NCBI RefSeq assembly: GCF_037975245.1
Contig: NC_092562.1
Coordinates: 14,780,521 to 14,844,520, forward strand
Reading direction: 5' to 3'
Source of the DNA: Apostichopus japonicus
Taxonomy: Eukaryota > Echinodermata > Holothuroidea > Aspidochirotida > Stichopodidae
Length of the DNA stretch: 64,000 nt
Shown here: piece by piece, positions 48,546-58,978 of the stretch
How positions within the stretch are numbered: position 1 is the stretch's first letter
Layout: each line of letters opens with the position of its first letter
Notes under the pieces: generated by a model
Seen by the model: only the letters and a program-made list of their open reading frames with translations
The model's database searches: none
What the model was told of the DNA's origin: nothing
Translations under genes and position numbers: made by a program

Positions 48546-49697
48546 TTCATCTACCATATCACTTTAAAAACGTCTTGTCCATACAGTTGAACATCAAATG
48601 TCAAGGTCATTCCATCAAACAATTTAGAATGAGCAGAAAATGTCGTTCCTAGACAGAGATATTCTATTCCTCTAAGAGGAGCTATGTTTGTTTTTGGGTC
48701 TACTCCATATGTCGTCTTGTCTGGTTATCAGACGAGGAAACTTCAAAAGTTTATCATAATGGGTTGTAAATTCATCTTAATTAGATGACTATTTACATTT
48801 CCAGTTAAACGCTTTAGCTTGTTACTCATTAAACAGAAATTGTTTGCGTAATACATAAGGGCTGCTGCTGATATGTGGGAGGCAAGCGACCCTTTGGGGT
48901 TATTGGTATCACTGAGGATTAGAGGAAATTAACCATCAGAAAGTACCATCCTGGAATTGCTTTTCAAACAAAACTGTTTACTCGCTCTGCTCACAAAACT
49001 ACTTTAATTTTATTTTTATTTTCTTCCTTTTTCAGGTTTTTTTATATTAATGAGGTAGTTCTGTTGGTAATTAAATATGAAAATTTAAAAATAAAAGGGA
49101 TTCATTAAACCAACTGCCTCTTGAGAAATCAAGTAATCATAAAGTGATTGTTTCCAAGGTAACGTCAGTGCCGCAAATTCATCAGCACAAAGTGCATTTT
49201 AAGTTTGTAACATAATCATCACAAAATATTACAGGATAAATCTGTCTTTTGAACACAGATATCGATAGTTGGGGCTATAGACTCACAGCATTTTCATATG
49301 ACAGAGACTTACCTAGCAATATGTGTTTCATAGCATATATCAGATCAGATAAGATGACAAGGAGGTACTTGATAACTTATTTTTTGTATTAAGTACAAAA
49401 TGCTATTTTACCATTACCTCTCATGATACGATGTAATTCAATAGATGAACTTTGTATCATGTTTTTACTCTTCAGGCTGAATAATTCCAATCGGCTGGTT
49501 TGGACGTGATTAATACAATTCTGTAAAACTGTGTAGGGAGTGGGGGGGGGGCCCGGAACATTTAAAATTTGAGAATCAAACAGACAAAGACAAAGAAATT
49601 TAATGGGTTTATAGGGAAAATACATGGAAAACTCTGACATAAATCACTACAAAAGTTGCATTAGAAGGAACAAAGCACATTAAATCAAATAAAGATT

Positions 49698-50805
49698 TCT
49701 CAAAGGGAGGGGGATACCTCCTGCCTTTACTCTCCGATGCCAGGTCACAACATCTCAAAGGGAGGGGGATACTTCCTGCCTATAGTCTCCTACCCCCAGG
49801 GCACAACATCTCAAAGGGAGGGGGATGCCTCCTGCCTTTAGTCTCTTACTCCCAGGTCACAACATCTCAGGGGGAAGGGGACACCTCCTGCCTATGGTAT
49901 CCTATGCCCAGGTCACAACATCTCAAAGGGAGGGGGATACTTCCTGCCTATAGTCTCCTACCCCCAGGGCACAACATCTCAAAGGGAAGGGGATACCTCC
50001 TGCCTTTTGTCTCTTACCCCCAGTTCACAACATCTCAAAGGGAGGGGGATACCTCCTGCCTTTACTCTCCTATACCCAGGTCACAACATCTCAAAGGGAG
50101 GGGGGTATCTCCTGCCTATAGTCTCCTACTCCCAGGTCATAACATCTCAAAGGGAAGGGGTGTCTCCTGCCTTTAGCCTCTATTACCCCCAGGTCATAAC
50201 ATCTCAAAGGGAAGGGGAAACCTTTGTCTCCTACCCCCAGGACATAACATCTCAAAGGGAGGGGGATACCTCCTGCCTTTACTTTCCTACCCCAGGTCAC
50301 AACATCTCAAAGGGAAGGGGTACCTTTGTCTCCTACCCCAGGACACAACATCTCAAAGGGAAGGGGATACCTTTGTCTCCTACGCCCAGGTCTCAACATC
50401 TCAAAGGGAGGGGGGTATCTCCTGCCTTTAGTCTCCTACCCCCAGGTCATAACATCTCAAAGGGAAGGGGATACCTTTGTCTCCTACCCCAGGACACGAC
50501 ATCTCAAAGGGAGGGGGATACCTTTGTCTCCTACCCCCAGGACATAACATCTCAAAGGGAGGGGGATACCTCCTGCCTTTACTCTCCTACCCCAGGTCAC
50601 AACATCTCAAAGGGAAGGGGTACCTTTGTCTCCTACCCCCAGGACACAACATCTCAAAGGGAGGGGGATACCTTTGTCTCCTACGCCCAGGTCTCAACAT
50701 CTCAAAGGGAGGAGGGTATCTCCTGCCTTTAGTCTTACCCTCAGGTCACAACATCTCAAAGGGAGATACCCTTAAGTCTCCTACCCCAGGACACAACATC
50801 CACCA
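49698..50805. repeat. ~56/47-bp minisatellite with 300-bp higher-order repeat
   Basis: About 21 tandem units begin TCTCAAAGGGAGGGG and end GGTCACAACA, in long (~56 bp, with a CCTGCCTTTAG segment) and short (~47 bp) versions. From 50202 the unit order repeats exactly: 50202, 50251, 50306, 50352, 50399 and 50455 recur at 50503, 50551, 50605, 50652, 50699 and 50755, a six-unit period of 300 bp. The G-rich strand is strongly strand-asymmetric. Open frames through it (for example 50007-50732) occur in all three phases and are artefacts. Confidence 0.95.
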
Positions 50806-51537
50806 CTGGAGGGCACTCCAAGATGATGGAAGTAAAAATTGAGGTCACCAAGCAAAATCTGTTTGAATACCAGAGCTCTAGAACCTTAGAAGATGAAATT
50901 CACTACATCTAATAAATTGCTATATTTTACCAATGAATATCCCTGCATAACTTATGACTGTACAATTCAGTTTTGGCAAGACACGCAGGTTCTTTTTTTT
51001 TCTTTTTTTTTTCTTGCAGAATTTGCTTAAAAGCCAACAAATTTAGATTCTATACCTTAATGTAATTAAAATGTAAACTTTCAAGATCTTTATCAATCAC
51101 CTGACAAAGCAAAAAATAAAATTGCAATTTGATCTGGCTCAACTGTTGAAATTGAAACGTTCTTTGAAAAGGTTTAACCACTCGTGTTTGATGTTAGCAA
51201 TTTGATCTCAAACGCTGATTGTTTGTGCTTCTTCGAGCACCATTCCGAGCACGTGTAAACTTTGTCAAGAGCGTGTCATTTTTATTACAATATTTGTATA
51301 ATCTAAAACAAACGTGGCACAAAAAAACTGTAACTAGACTGTTTGTTCCCAACCAAAACAAATTAAATTTAGCAAAGGCCTCAATTATTTGAAATTGTCG
51401 ATGCCACTCAATAATTTTTTTTTTTTGAGGAATAGAAGAGTTTTTAGTCAAACTTGCTCAATTGTTGTGTTTGCGATGTACCATCATGCTTTGCACTAAT
51501 ACATGTATGTACAGGACTGACTGACTGAATGTCTTTT

Positions 51538-51745
51538 TAAATAGCTGTTTCTGCCGAATGGCGCTTCAGCGAGCCAGGGGCGAAGCCCCTGACCGGTAAA
51601 TATAAGACTCCTAAATGTGAGGTCGGAAAAGTTGAGATTTTTTAAATTTGAACTTTGTGGGCCGGGTCGGAGAGACACGTGGCTGGACGGTGACAGGAAG
51701 GTACCATGTTTTGAGGGTTGGAGGGGGCGATGAGTGGTGGTGATG
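51538..51745 (+). repeat. dispersed repeat, copy B (partner at 31005)
   Basis: It begins AGCTGTTTCTGCCG, contains the hairpin GGGGCGAAGCCCC, then GAACTTTGTGGGCCGGGTCG and the GGCGATGAGTGGTGG block shared in order with 31005-31190. Confidence 0.65.
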
Positions 51746-52127
51746 GTGGTGAATGGTGGCTGGCTTCAACGGTTGGTTCTGGTTCTTTAAAAATTCCCTG
51801 TTTCTAATCGATGGATAGGATTTGGAGGCTATGTACAGGAGCAAAGTAATGACTGCTTCTTGTAACATTTGCTCTAACACAGCAGGTTTTCGGACCTCCA
51901 AAGGTGACTCTACAGTAAAATTGTTCATAGGTTTAAACTGTAAACAGGGTCTTGCATTGATTGAAAACAAGTCGATCATCGTGCTATATTAGTCAGTACT
52001 AAAATCACAACATCATGAAGGTGGGTATGTCATTTACCCAGTGATATGTCATAATTCAGTTATGAGGTGAAAATAACTCCCTTTTTCTTAAATTTTCTAT
52101 TAAATTTGTACATGTGATTAATGTTAT

Positions 52128-52832
52128 TGAAGGGACGCGGAGGGGAAGTCGAAGGAAGGGTCAGCCTGCTCGTTAAGACCAGATTCAGAGACAGCAGTAT
52201 ACGATTTCACCAATTTATTCAGTGTAGAAAACAGAAAACGTAGAGAACAGGAAAGCATAGAAAGCAGCCCCAAGCCAAATATGTCAATTACAAGTTGTGC
52301 CCTCTTAGACAGACCTTCACCATCGCACAACCGAGTAGCCAAACAGAACCAAAATTAACTCTTTATCATCGTTTTATACTGGAAACGGACGAACTTTTCT
52401 CCTCTCATTCTACCAAAGACCATGCTCCTTAAAATTCCCACATGCAACTCTTACCCATGCCAAGCCAGGAGGGTGCATTAGCATAAACTCAGGCTAACAA
52501 GCGCATGGATATTCTTAATCTTTACATCCAAACCCCGTATTACTTCAGAGAATTGACTATAGCACCAAAATATAAGTAATTATAAACATGTATACATAAG
52601 AAAAGTAAGAATCAATAGTAAAACAGACTTACAGGATGAAATTTAAGCAGCACTACTTTAGCTTAATGATGTACCTACATTAACAAAATAAGGGAAAGTG
52701 AGGTTATAGACAAAGAGATACTGTTGACCACATGCTGCCCATGTGGACCAAGCTATGAATAATTCATGAGCCAGCCAAATACAGAAAAACAATGACAATA
52801 TTGTACTAGGGACCTATTTTCAACTCACTACA
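52128..52832 (-). mobile_element. solo LTR of an LTR retrotransposon, 705 bp
   Basis: On the minus strand the segment begins TGTAGTGAG and ends CCCTTCA (TG..CA termini). It is flanked by an identical 4-bp duplication (TTAT on +, 52124-52127 and 52833-52836). Inside, in the right order, are a TATA box (TATAAAA, 52372-52378) and a poly(A) signal (AATAAA, 52214-52219) about 155 bp later, the U3-R-U5 layout. No internal gag-pol and no second LTR adjoin it, so it is a solo LTR left by recombination. A 4-bp duplication fits Ty3/gypsy or BEL/Pao; which is not determined. Confidence 0.8.
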
Positions 52833-52836
52833 TTAT

Positions 52837-55137
52837 TGTAATGAAAAAAGGAAAGAAGAGTCTGGGCATTAAAAATGTGGACGGTCAATTCAATGAAAAT
52901 AATTTATGTACTAGGCCTACTGAAGCTTCATATTGGGAAACAAATTTAAGTATGTGTCTAAGCTTGATCAAGTTGAAATCTTGTTTTCAATATTAAATAC
53001 TTTATGTTTGTGTAAAATAACAACTTCAACACGATTTGAATAGGTGCTTTATTCATGAATCTACAATACTTTAATACTAAATCCACCTGAGGTCTAGCCT
53101 TAATTTGGATATTAACAAATGGGCTAAACAAATGGGCAAACCTAAGATTGTTTATAATCTTCGGGGAGGTCAACGGGCCAATTTGGCTTATGACTATTGA
53201 TTGGGCTAAATTGGTTTGTAGTCGTTATGGATCACCATAATGTATCCCTCAAATATTCTAGAAAGTCAGCATTTTGTACCCTTCGTAGGCATGTCTTCAA
53301 ATTTTGACAGCAAGTATTTTGGACATATTATGAAATTTATGGCTCGTATCTTACCTGTTTTGTTGTATGTCCATTTGCCAATTGTCTTAGGAAGAAACCC
53401 TCTTCCTGTCATCTTAATTGTGCAGTGCCCTCTTTAATTACTGTCAATAATTTATCCAACCAGCCTGACAAATTCATATTTCTTGACAGACGAAATCATG
53501 GATAAAACATTAATATACATGTGGTAGGAGATACCGGCTTTTGTGATTGCTTACATACGTTAATTTGTCTTTCAATCAAAAAGTTCATTTAGAAATTTTC
53601 AAAATTTGGCTTTTGGTTGTATACTCAATGAACTGTTGTTATTCTAACATGAGAGTTGGTTATCAAACTCTCAGGAATAAATATATTTGCTGCCAAAAAG
53701 GATACAAAAAATTAGAGGAAATAACATTCTATGGTAATATCGTGATGTTTTATTGTTTGAAAATGATAGGAAATATTCAAAATACAACCAATGTATAATT
53801 ACCTTCTTCCATATTCTTATTCTTCTGCGTCTTTTTATAAAGGTAATATTTATTACAGAATTTGGCCCTCTTCCTGTGATATATTACCTTTCTGTGATCT
53901 TGGTTGCTAGGTAGAGTTTGTTGACTTCCTGTCAATTACTGTTCACTGTTATCGAAGAAATTTCCGTTCTCTTTCAAAATTCAAAACATTTTTTTTTTAT
54001 TTGATAATAATTTGCCACATATGGATTAGTTTCTATAAATCTGTGGCGTAAGTCGCCCCCAAGCCAAGTGCCTTTGTATGTATTTAAGATCCTCCTGCAA
54101 GCAGGAACTTGTGATTGTAATAAAAGACTTGATTCCCTGAGTTTTGTAAGGGAATTTAATTCAAGATTAGTAATATTGCTCTGAAACATAAAGCTAGAAA
54201 CTCAAACAATCGTTACTCTTTTTCCTACAAAAATCATTCACTGCCGTCCTTAAAGCATTTCTCCAAACTGAGACATTTTATTCTCAATTTTAACCCTTTT
54301 TTGTGTAAATATTTTAGGAAAATCTTGGACAGTAGAGTTAAACTTCCAGGAATTATGTAACAATGTCAATATTGTTCTATAGTAGCTTTTAACATGGCTT
54401 TTATTTTTTGCAGTGCTTATTTTAGGCCAACAGAATTCATTCTGTACATCAAAATGAGGTCGGTACCATCCTTTTTTTTTCTTTGTTTTTAAGGTAAACA
54501 TGACTGGTTTTTGGTTTATTTTTTTTTGGTTAAAATCAGTGTTATATGTCATATTGCTGTTGAGTAGTAAAACAAAAGTAACACAGCATTGATGTCAGAT
54601 TTAAGTAAGCGTATATAAACGCTTTTTAACGTATAATTAATTATGATTTGATGAAATCCTGAGTTGTTTAATAGACATGCCCTAATAGACTGGTGTATAT
54701 AGATACCAATTGCGGGTATACAGTGCACAGCATATTTTATCCAACAAGAAACCATGTCCATAGCATAGGAGTTTATTTTGAACGGTTTCTTTTTGCCTTT
54801 TCTTCTCACTGTCATTGGTGTTCGATAAAAGTGTTTTGATACAAATAGCACAGGTAACTGGTATTTTTTTCCATTGCTTCCCTTTCTTTCGTAACTGTCT
54901 CGCTCAATCGTGAAAACTCGAAAGTGATTGGTCGAAACGATCCACACAAGCTTAATACTGACTGTACATAGCTAGGCTATGGCCGTTTCTCAATATGCAA
55001 CACCGAACGGTGGAAATTACCCGACTAGCCTGAGCATTTGCAAAAAATTTAAAAAGGCATGTCTCAATAAATAATGAATTAAATTTCTTTCCACTTTTTT
55101 TTTCTTTCTATTACTTTTTATTAAGTTCAATCATTAC
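52837..55137. other. unannotated stretch between solo LTR and orphan exon
   Basis: AT-rich with several short unsupported ORFs on the minus strand (54250-54552, 54549-54947). None has a convincing acceptor and phase match to the candidate exon upstream. A weak internal resemblance (CCCTCTTCCTGT near 53398 and 53868) suggests an old duplication. Confidence 0.4.
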
Positions 55138-55436
55138 CTTGTTAGATTTGAGGCAAGCTTTCCGCCACGACCTCGTTTCTCTGTGACATACATTCTCAGC
55201 GCCGAAATTTTGGGTCTCATCGATGACTCAGAAGTCAATATGAATTCGTTCTCTTCTTTTCCTTCCCCAAAATCTAGACCAGTCGCATCCCTTGCTCCTC
55301 TTACGAGAGCAGTGGATTCTTCTTCTTCTTCTTCTACTTCTTTTTCCTCTTTGTTTCTCTCTGTTTCCATCGGAAAGTGGTAATAATGTACCGTGACGTT
55401 CTCACTACGACTGGGCGCTTTAGACAAAATTGACAT
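55138..55436 (-). CDS. candidate orphan N-terminal coding exon (99 codons + 2 nt)
   Basis: The minus-strand ATG at 55436 (AAAAATGT context) opens a frame with balanced, protein-like composition: an MSILSKAPSRSENVTVHYYH start, an acidic Glu run (the GAA array accounts for the TTC microsatellite seen on +), then ILTSESSMRPKISALRMYV and a basic KRGRGGKLASNLTR end. A good donor, ACAAG|GTAATG, lies at 55136-55137, just before the in-frame stop. It would be phase 2. I do not recognise the family and found no matching downstream exon on the minus strand within the window. It could be the first exon of a gene with a very long intron, or chance. Confidence 0.42.
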
Positions 55437-56814
55437 TTTTATCTTTTAGGGTATTCTTCGTACATTAACTCATTACACACCTGAGTACTCCCCGGCACAG
55501 AGGCAATATACACGTAACGCTTTTAGCATACAGCTCAACGATCAGACATTATAATTCAATTAACCTGTTTTTTGCAGTTAAATCTGTTGACTGTGTTTAG
55601 CCATGCAAGAATTAACCACACGACCAAGTCAGTTATTTTTTATGCCCTTTTCAATCGGATTAGAATTGATTAGATTTAATGAAACGTCATAATCTCATTA
55701 TCGCCGCAACCTTCGTCGCAGAACATGAATAAAACTAAATAAAAAAAAGGCCAAGGTTTTTAAAGGATTTTCTCTTGCTCTGGAAAAGTGGAAGATGCAC
55801 GCCACAAATAAAAAAGAGGGTGGAACACTGGATAGAGAACTGAACGACACTAGACGATTGTTGTGTATTATTACAGTCACGTATAGTTTGGGGCTACACT
55901 AGCCTGCAAAAGAAACCCTGGCGTGAGTCTGTGCTCCACGCCGGCATTTCTTAAATAGCGCCAACATCGTTGTAGCTACGATATGTGTTTGCCGGTTGTG
56001 TTTAGCATATCGATCTGTTCTCGTTACTGGCGAGACAAAGTGACAACATGGAGATATTTTCTACTCCTGCAGGGATTGTCTAAAGTAGGTTATTTTTAGG
56101 CCAAATCGCAGCAATATTCACTCAGAAGCAGCCAATTTCACAGCTGTTTTTCTACAAATAGAGTAGTAGCGTCGCCTAGTTTGCAACATACTCCTGAGAG
56201 AGAGAGAGGTGGAGATAGAGAGAGAGATAGAATGAAGGACAAAATTGTACTTTGAAGCTTTAAGAATTTTATGCAGGAGCAGAAATGAGAAAGGCTACAA
56301 AATAACATTCAGATATACAAATGTACTCGTTAGACAACTTCAATTACAGCTCCTCATTAAGTTTTGTTGTCACAATTTTTCTTTTCCGTCGACTTTTGAA
56401 TACCAAACTTTCCGAGGTTTACTCACAAAGTAAGGTTAGCAGTGGTCAAACTAAGACCTAGGCCACTCATAGAAGCTGACCATCAAATGTAGGTTTATAA
56501 TTTATAGCGAGTGATCGATATAAAGTCCGTTGTTCAATCCTGTGAATTTTCCAGAGCCAAATTTCCTTTTTGGTACTATATAATCACATGCACAAAAGCA
56601 AATCCAGCATTTGTTAATATCTGGGATTGTGCATTGCAGGTATTGTCATGGGAAAATTAGCTTCAACCAGTATCGGCAAATGGATCTAAATCAACTCAAA
56701 ATACTGTGTGAATGAGTTGCATTAAAGCTATGACATTATGCCGAGATCCATCAGATGTATAGCTTGGTTTCCTTATTTACATTTAACATGAAACCAGTGC
56801 ATGGTCATACATGT
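55437..56814. other. upstream flank of the candidate exon
   Basis: Unique sequence with a (GA)n microsatellite at about 56197-56231. No TATA box or gene was assigned. Confidence 0.4.
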
Positions 56815-56965
56815 GGCATTCTGGGAGATCAGTGGGTTCAAGTCCTGGCCGGCTAAAGTAAGATGGATTTTACACCCAGGAGAAATGCAGTTTACCCATC
56901 TGAAATGGTCTTCCACATTGTTAAAATGAAAGTCCAAAGTGGAATTAAACTGGACGTCAGCATTT
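56815..56965 (+). repeat. 5'-truncated copy of the 48.2 kb tRNA-derived SINE
   Basis: B box GGTTCAAGTCC at 56835-56845, then GCCGGCTAAAGTAAGATGGA, TTTACCCATCTGAAATGGTC and AACTGGACGTCAGC follow the order of the 48238 element. The A-box half is missing or decayed. Confidence 0.7.
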
Positions 56966-58045
56966 GTACTCAATAATTCACAACACATCAGACGGATTGC
57001 ATTTCAAATGAGCTTTTGTAGGGCCAGTTAACCCTTGGATTTACTAAACCTAGAAACATCGCATCTAAGGAGAAGGAAACCCATTCATATGTTAGAGATG
57101 CTTTAGATGAATAACTGCTTCCAATAACTACAATAAAAACCTTTGGAGATAATCCCACATTAAAGGTCACGTCGTTGGGCCTGTGATTTCGTCAGTGTAT
57201 AATGTCGCTCTTAGCTCTGTTTTTACCTCCATGCTCTTAGTGACACTAGGAGGTAACTTGTCTTGGTTCAGTTCTTTTGATTGTCAGTTTTACGGTGAAA
57301 TTAATCAGCACTGTTGTTATAATCATTGTCACTATTAGATAATGTCAGAAACTGTGTCATTAAACACAATATTTACAAGTACCACTTGTGCCAAAGAAAA
57401 TAAAAGTATTGAAAAGAAATACATGAAACATTAAAGGGACCAGTGGCTCTGTAGCCTTATTTGTAGACTTGATCAAGTCTTCAAAATAGCACATGATAAA
57501 ACCCTTGGAGCATGATATGTCCCAAATAGAGTATAATTTCTGCTTCTTTGTTGTTGTTGGGGGCCGGGGGGAGGGGGTTGGGGTGTCTGAGGGGGTTAGA
57601 TAAGCATTACCATTGTATGTTTTAGTGTTGATGGTTAGGTGATTTTGTTTCTCCGTTGAAGCAAACAACAACTTTCTATTTCTTTGCAAATAAGTTAAAG
57701 AATGAATGTCATGGTAGGGGGAATGAAGAGTGAGAATGAAAATTGGTGGAATAACAAACTGATTGGTATGGTAGTGCTTTTTATTTTTTCCTTTTTTTTC
57801 ATTTAATTTTAATTCTAGGATTGATATGTTTATTGAAATAGCAAAGGATTTAAATCATAAATTATGTTTCATAAATTTCGTGAAGAGTTACAAACATAGG
57901 TTCATTTGTATGCTAATATGGATGCGTTGATCGATATTCCTCGGAAACTTGAACCTGTTCTTGAACATGCAATTCAAAATCTTGAAAACAGCAGCTTTGC
58001 CATTGGAGGGACTCTCAAACAGTACTGATATCAACCAAGAAGGAT

Positions 58046-58397
58046 CAGTGGCGGAGCTAGGGGTATTGGTCAAGGGGGGCGAGAATGGTCTGTAGGGGCG
58101 CTTTCGACACTATCTAAGCGGAGCGCCACCACAGGTTGGCGCGGAGCGTACAGAAATTTTTTGAGTAAAGATACGTCCTAGATCGCCGGAAATGACCCTT
58201 TCCTGGCCTTGCTAATTGCAAATAAACAAAGAATAAATAGGTGTCATCGCCAACAAAATGTCAATAGGTAGATGAGAGCGCAATAAAAAAAGTAAATAAT
58301 CGCAAATAAGTAAAGAGCTGAAAAGGGCGCCAGCAGTCGATTTGAGTCCGTCAGGGGGGGCATCCGCCCCCCTGACTGTATGGACGCTCCCCCACTG
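58046..58397. mobile_element. hAT-type MITE, 352 bp, TIR CAGTGGCGGAGC (copy 2)
   Basis: Same family as 12602-12993, with shared TAGGGGTATTGGTCA and GGCGCTTTCGACACTATCTA blocks and the GTCAGGGGGGGCATCCGCCC subterminal hairpin. The identical 8-bp target duplication AGAAGGAT lies at 58038-58045 and 58398-58405. The right end has one change (CCCCCACTG). No transposase. Confidence 0.93.
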
Positions 58398-58570
58398 AGA
58401 AGGATCATGTTGGGTAACGACCCACAAACTTTCCGAAGGCCCATGACCAAGGCATTTCCATGAGGACTGCGCATATCAATTCCTTTGTAAACTAAAAAAA
58501 TCACCCATTGAAATGTCAGACCTATCTGTTTATTAGTTAGATCTATGACTCATAGCTGTTATGCGTAAAA

Positions 58571-58970
58571 CAGGGTTGTCCAACCTACGGCCCGCGGGCC
58601 ACAGTCCGGCCCGCCGCAGGGTTGCGTCCGGCCCAGTAGAGATGCTCTGCGGTGCGAAATTTTTAGTGAGCAGATTTCTTGATAACAATTTGAAGCTATA
58701 TAATCAATCATTCGAACCTTCTGGGTCCAAAAAACTGCATACAGGTCCGTTTGTGTGACACTCTCAGCGGAGGGGGGGGGGCGGCTGGACTTTATTCATC
58801 TGTTTTATTAGGAAGGAAAATAAATATGTGCGCTCCGCGCGCAGTGCTCACATTTTGTTGCCTTGGCTTCGGGCAAAACATCGAAAAATCGAGCGTAGGG
58901 TTCATGCGGCCCCCTCTTTCATCATAATCATTCCATGTGGCCCTCCTCTGGAAAAGGTTGGACAACCCTG
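58571..58970. mobile_element. hAT-type MITE, 400 bp, TIR CAGGGTTGTCCAACC, TSD GCGTAAAA
   Basis: Perfect 15-bp terminal inverted repeats CAGGGTTGTCCAACC and GGTTGGACAACCCTG are flanked by an identical 8-bp GCGTAAAA (58563-58570, 58971-58978). The interior has GGCCCGCGGGCC and repeated CGGCCC motifs near the left end. It has no coding capacity and lies 173 bp from the preceding MITE. Confidence 0.94.
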
Positions 58971-58978
58971 GCGTAAAA

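Noticed and set aside
50007-50732. 241-aa open reading frame with repeated NISKGRGYL-like units
   Set aside because: It is a translation of the 47/56-bp minisatellite; other frames are equally open and the units are not conserved as protein.
52124-52342. 72-aa minus-strand ORF
   Set aside because: Falls in the R-U5 part of the solo LTR and overlaps its poly(A) signal; not a gene.
54250-54947. Two consecutive minus-strand ORFs of 100 and 132 aa
   Set aside because: Lys/Tyr/Ile-rich composition follows local AT content, there are no clear splice sites matching the phase-2 end of the candidate exon at 55138, and no recognisable domain.
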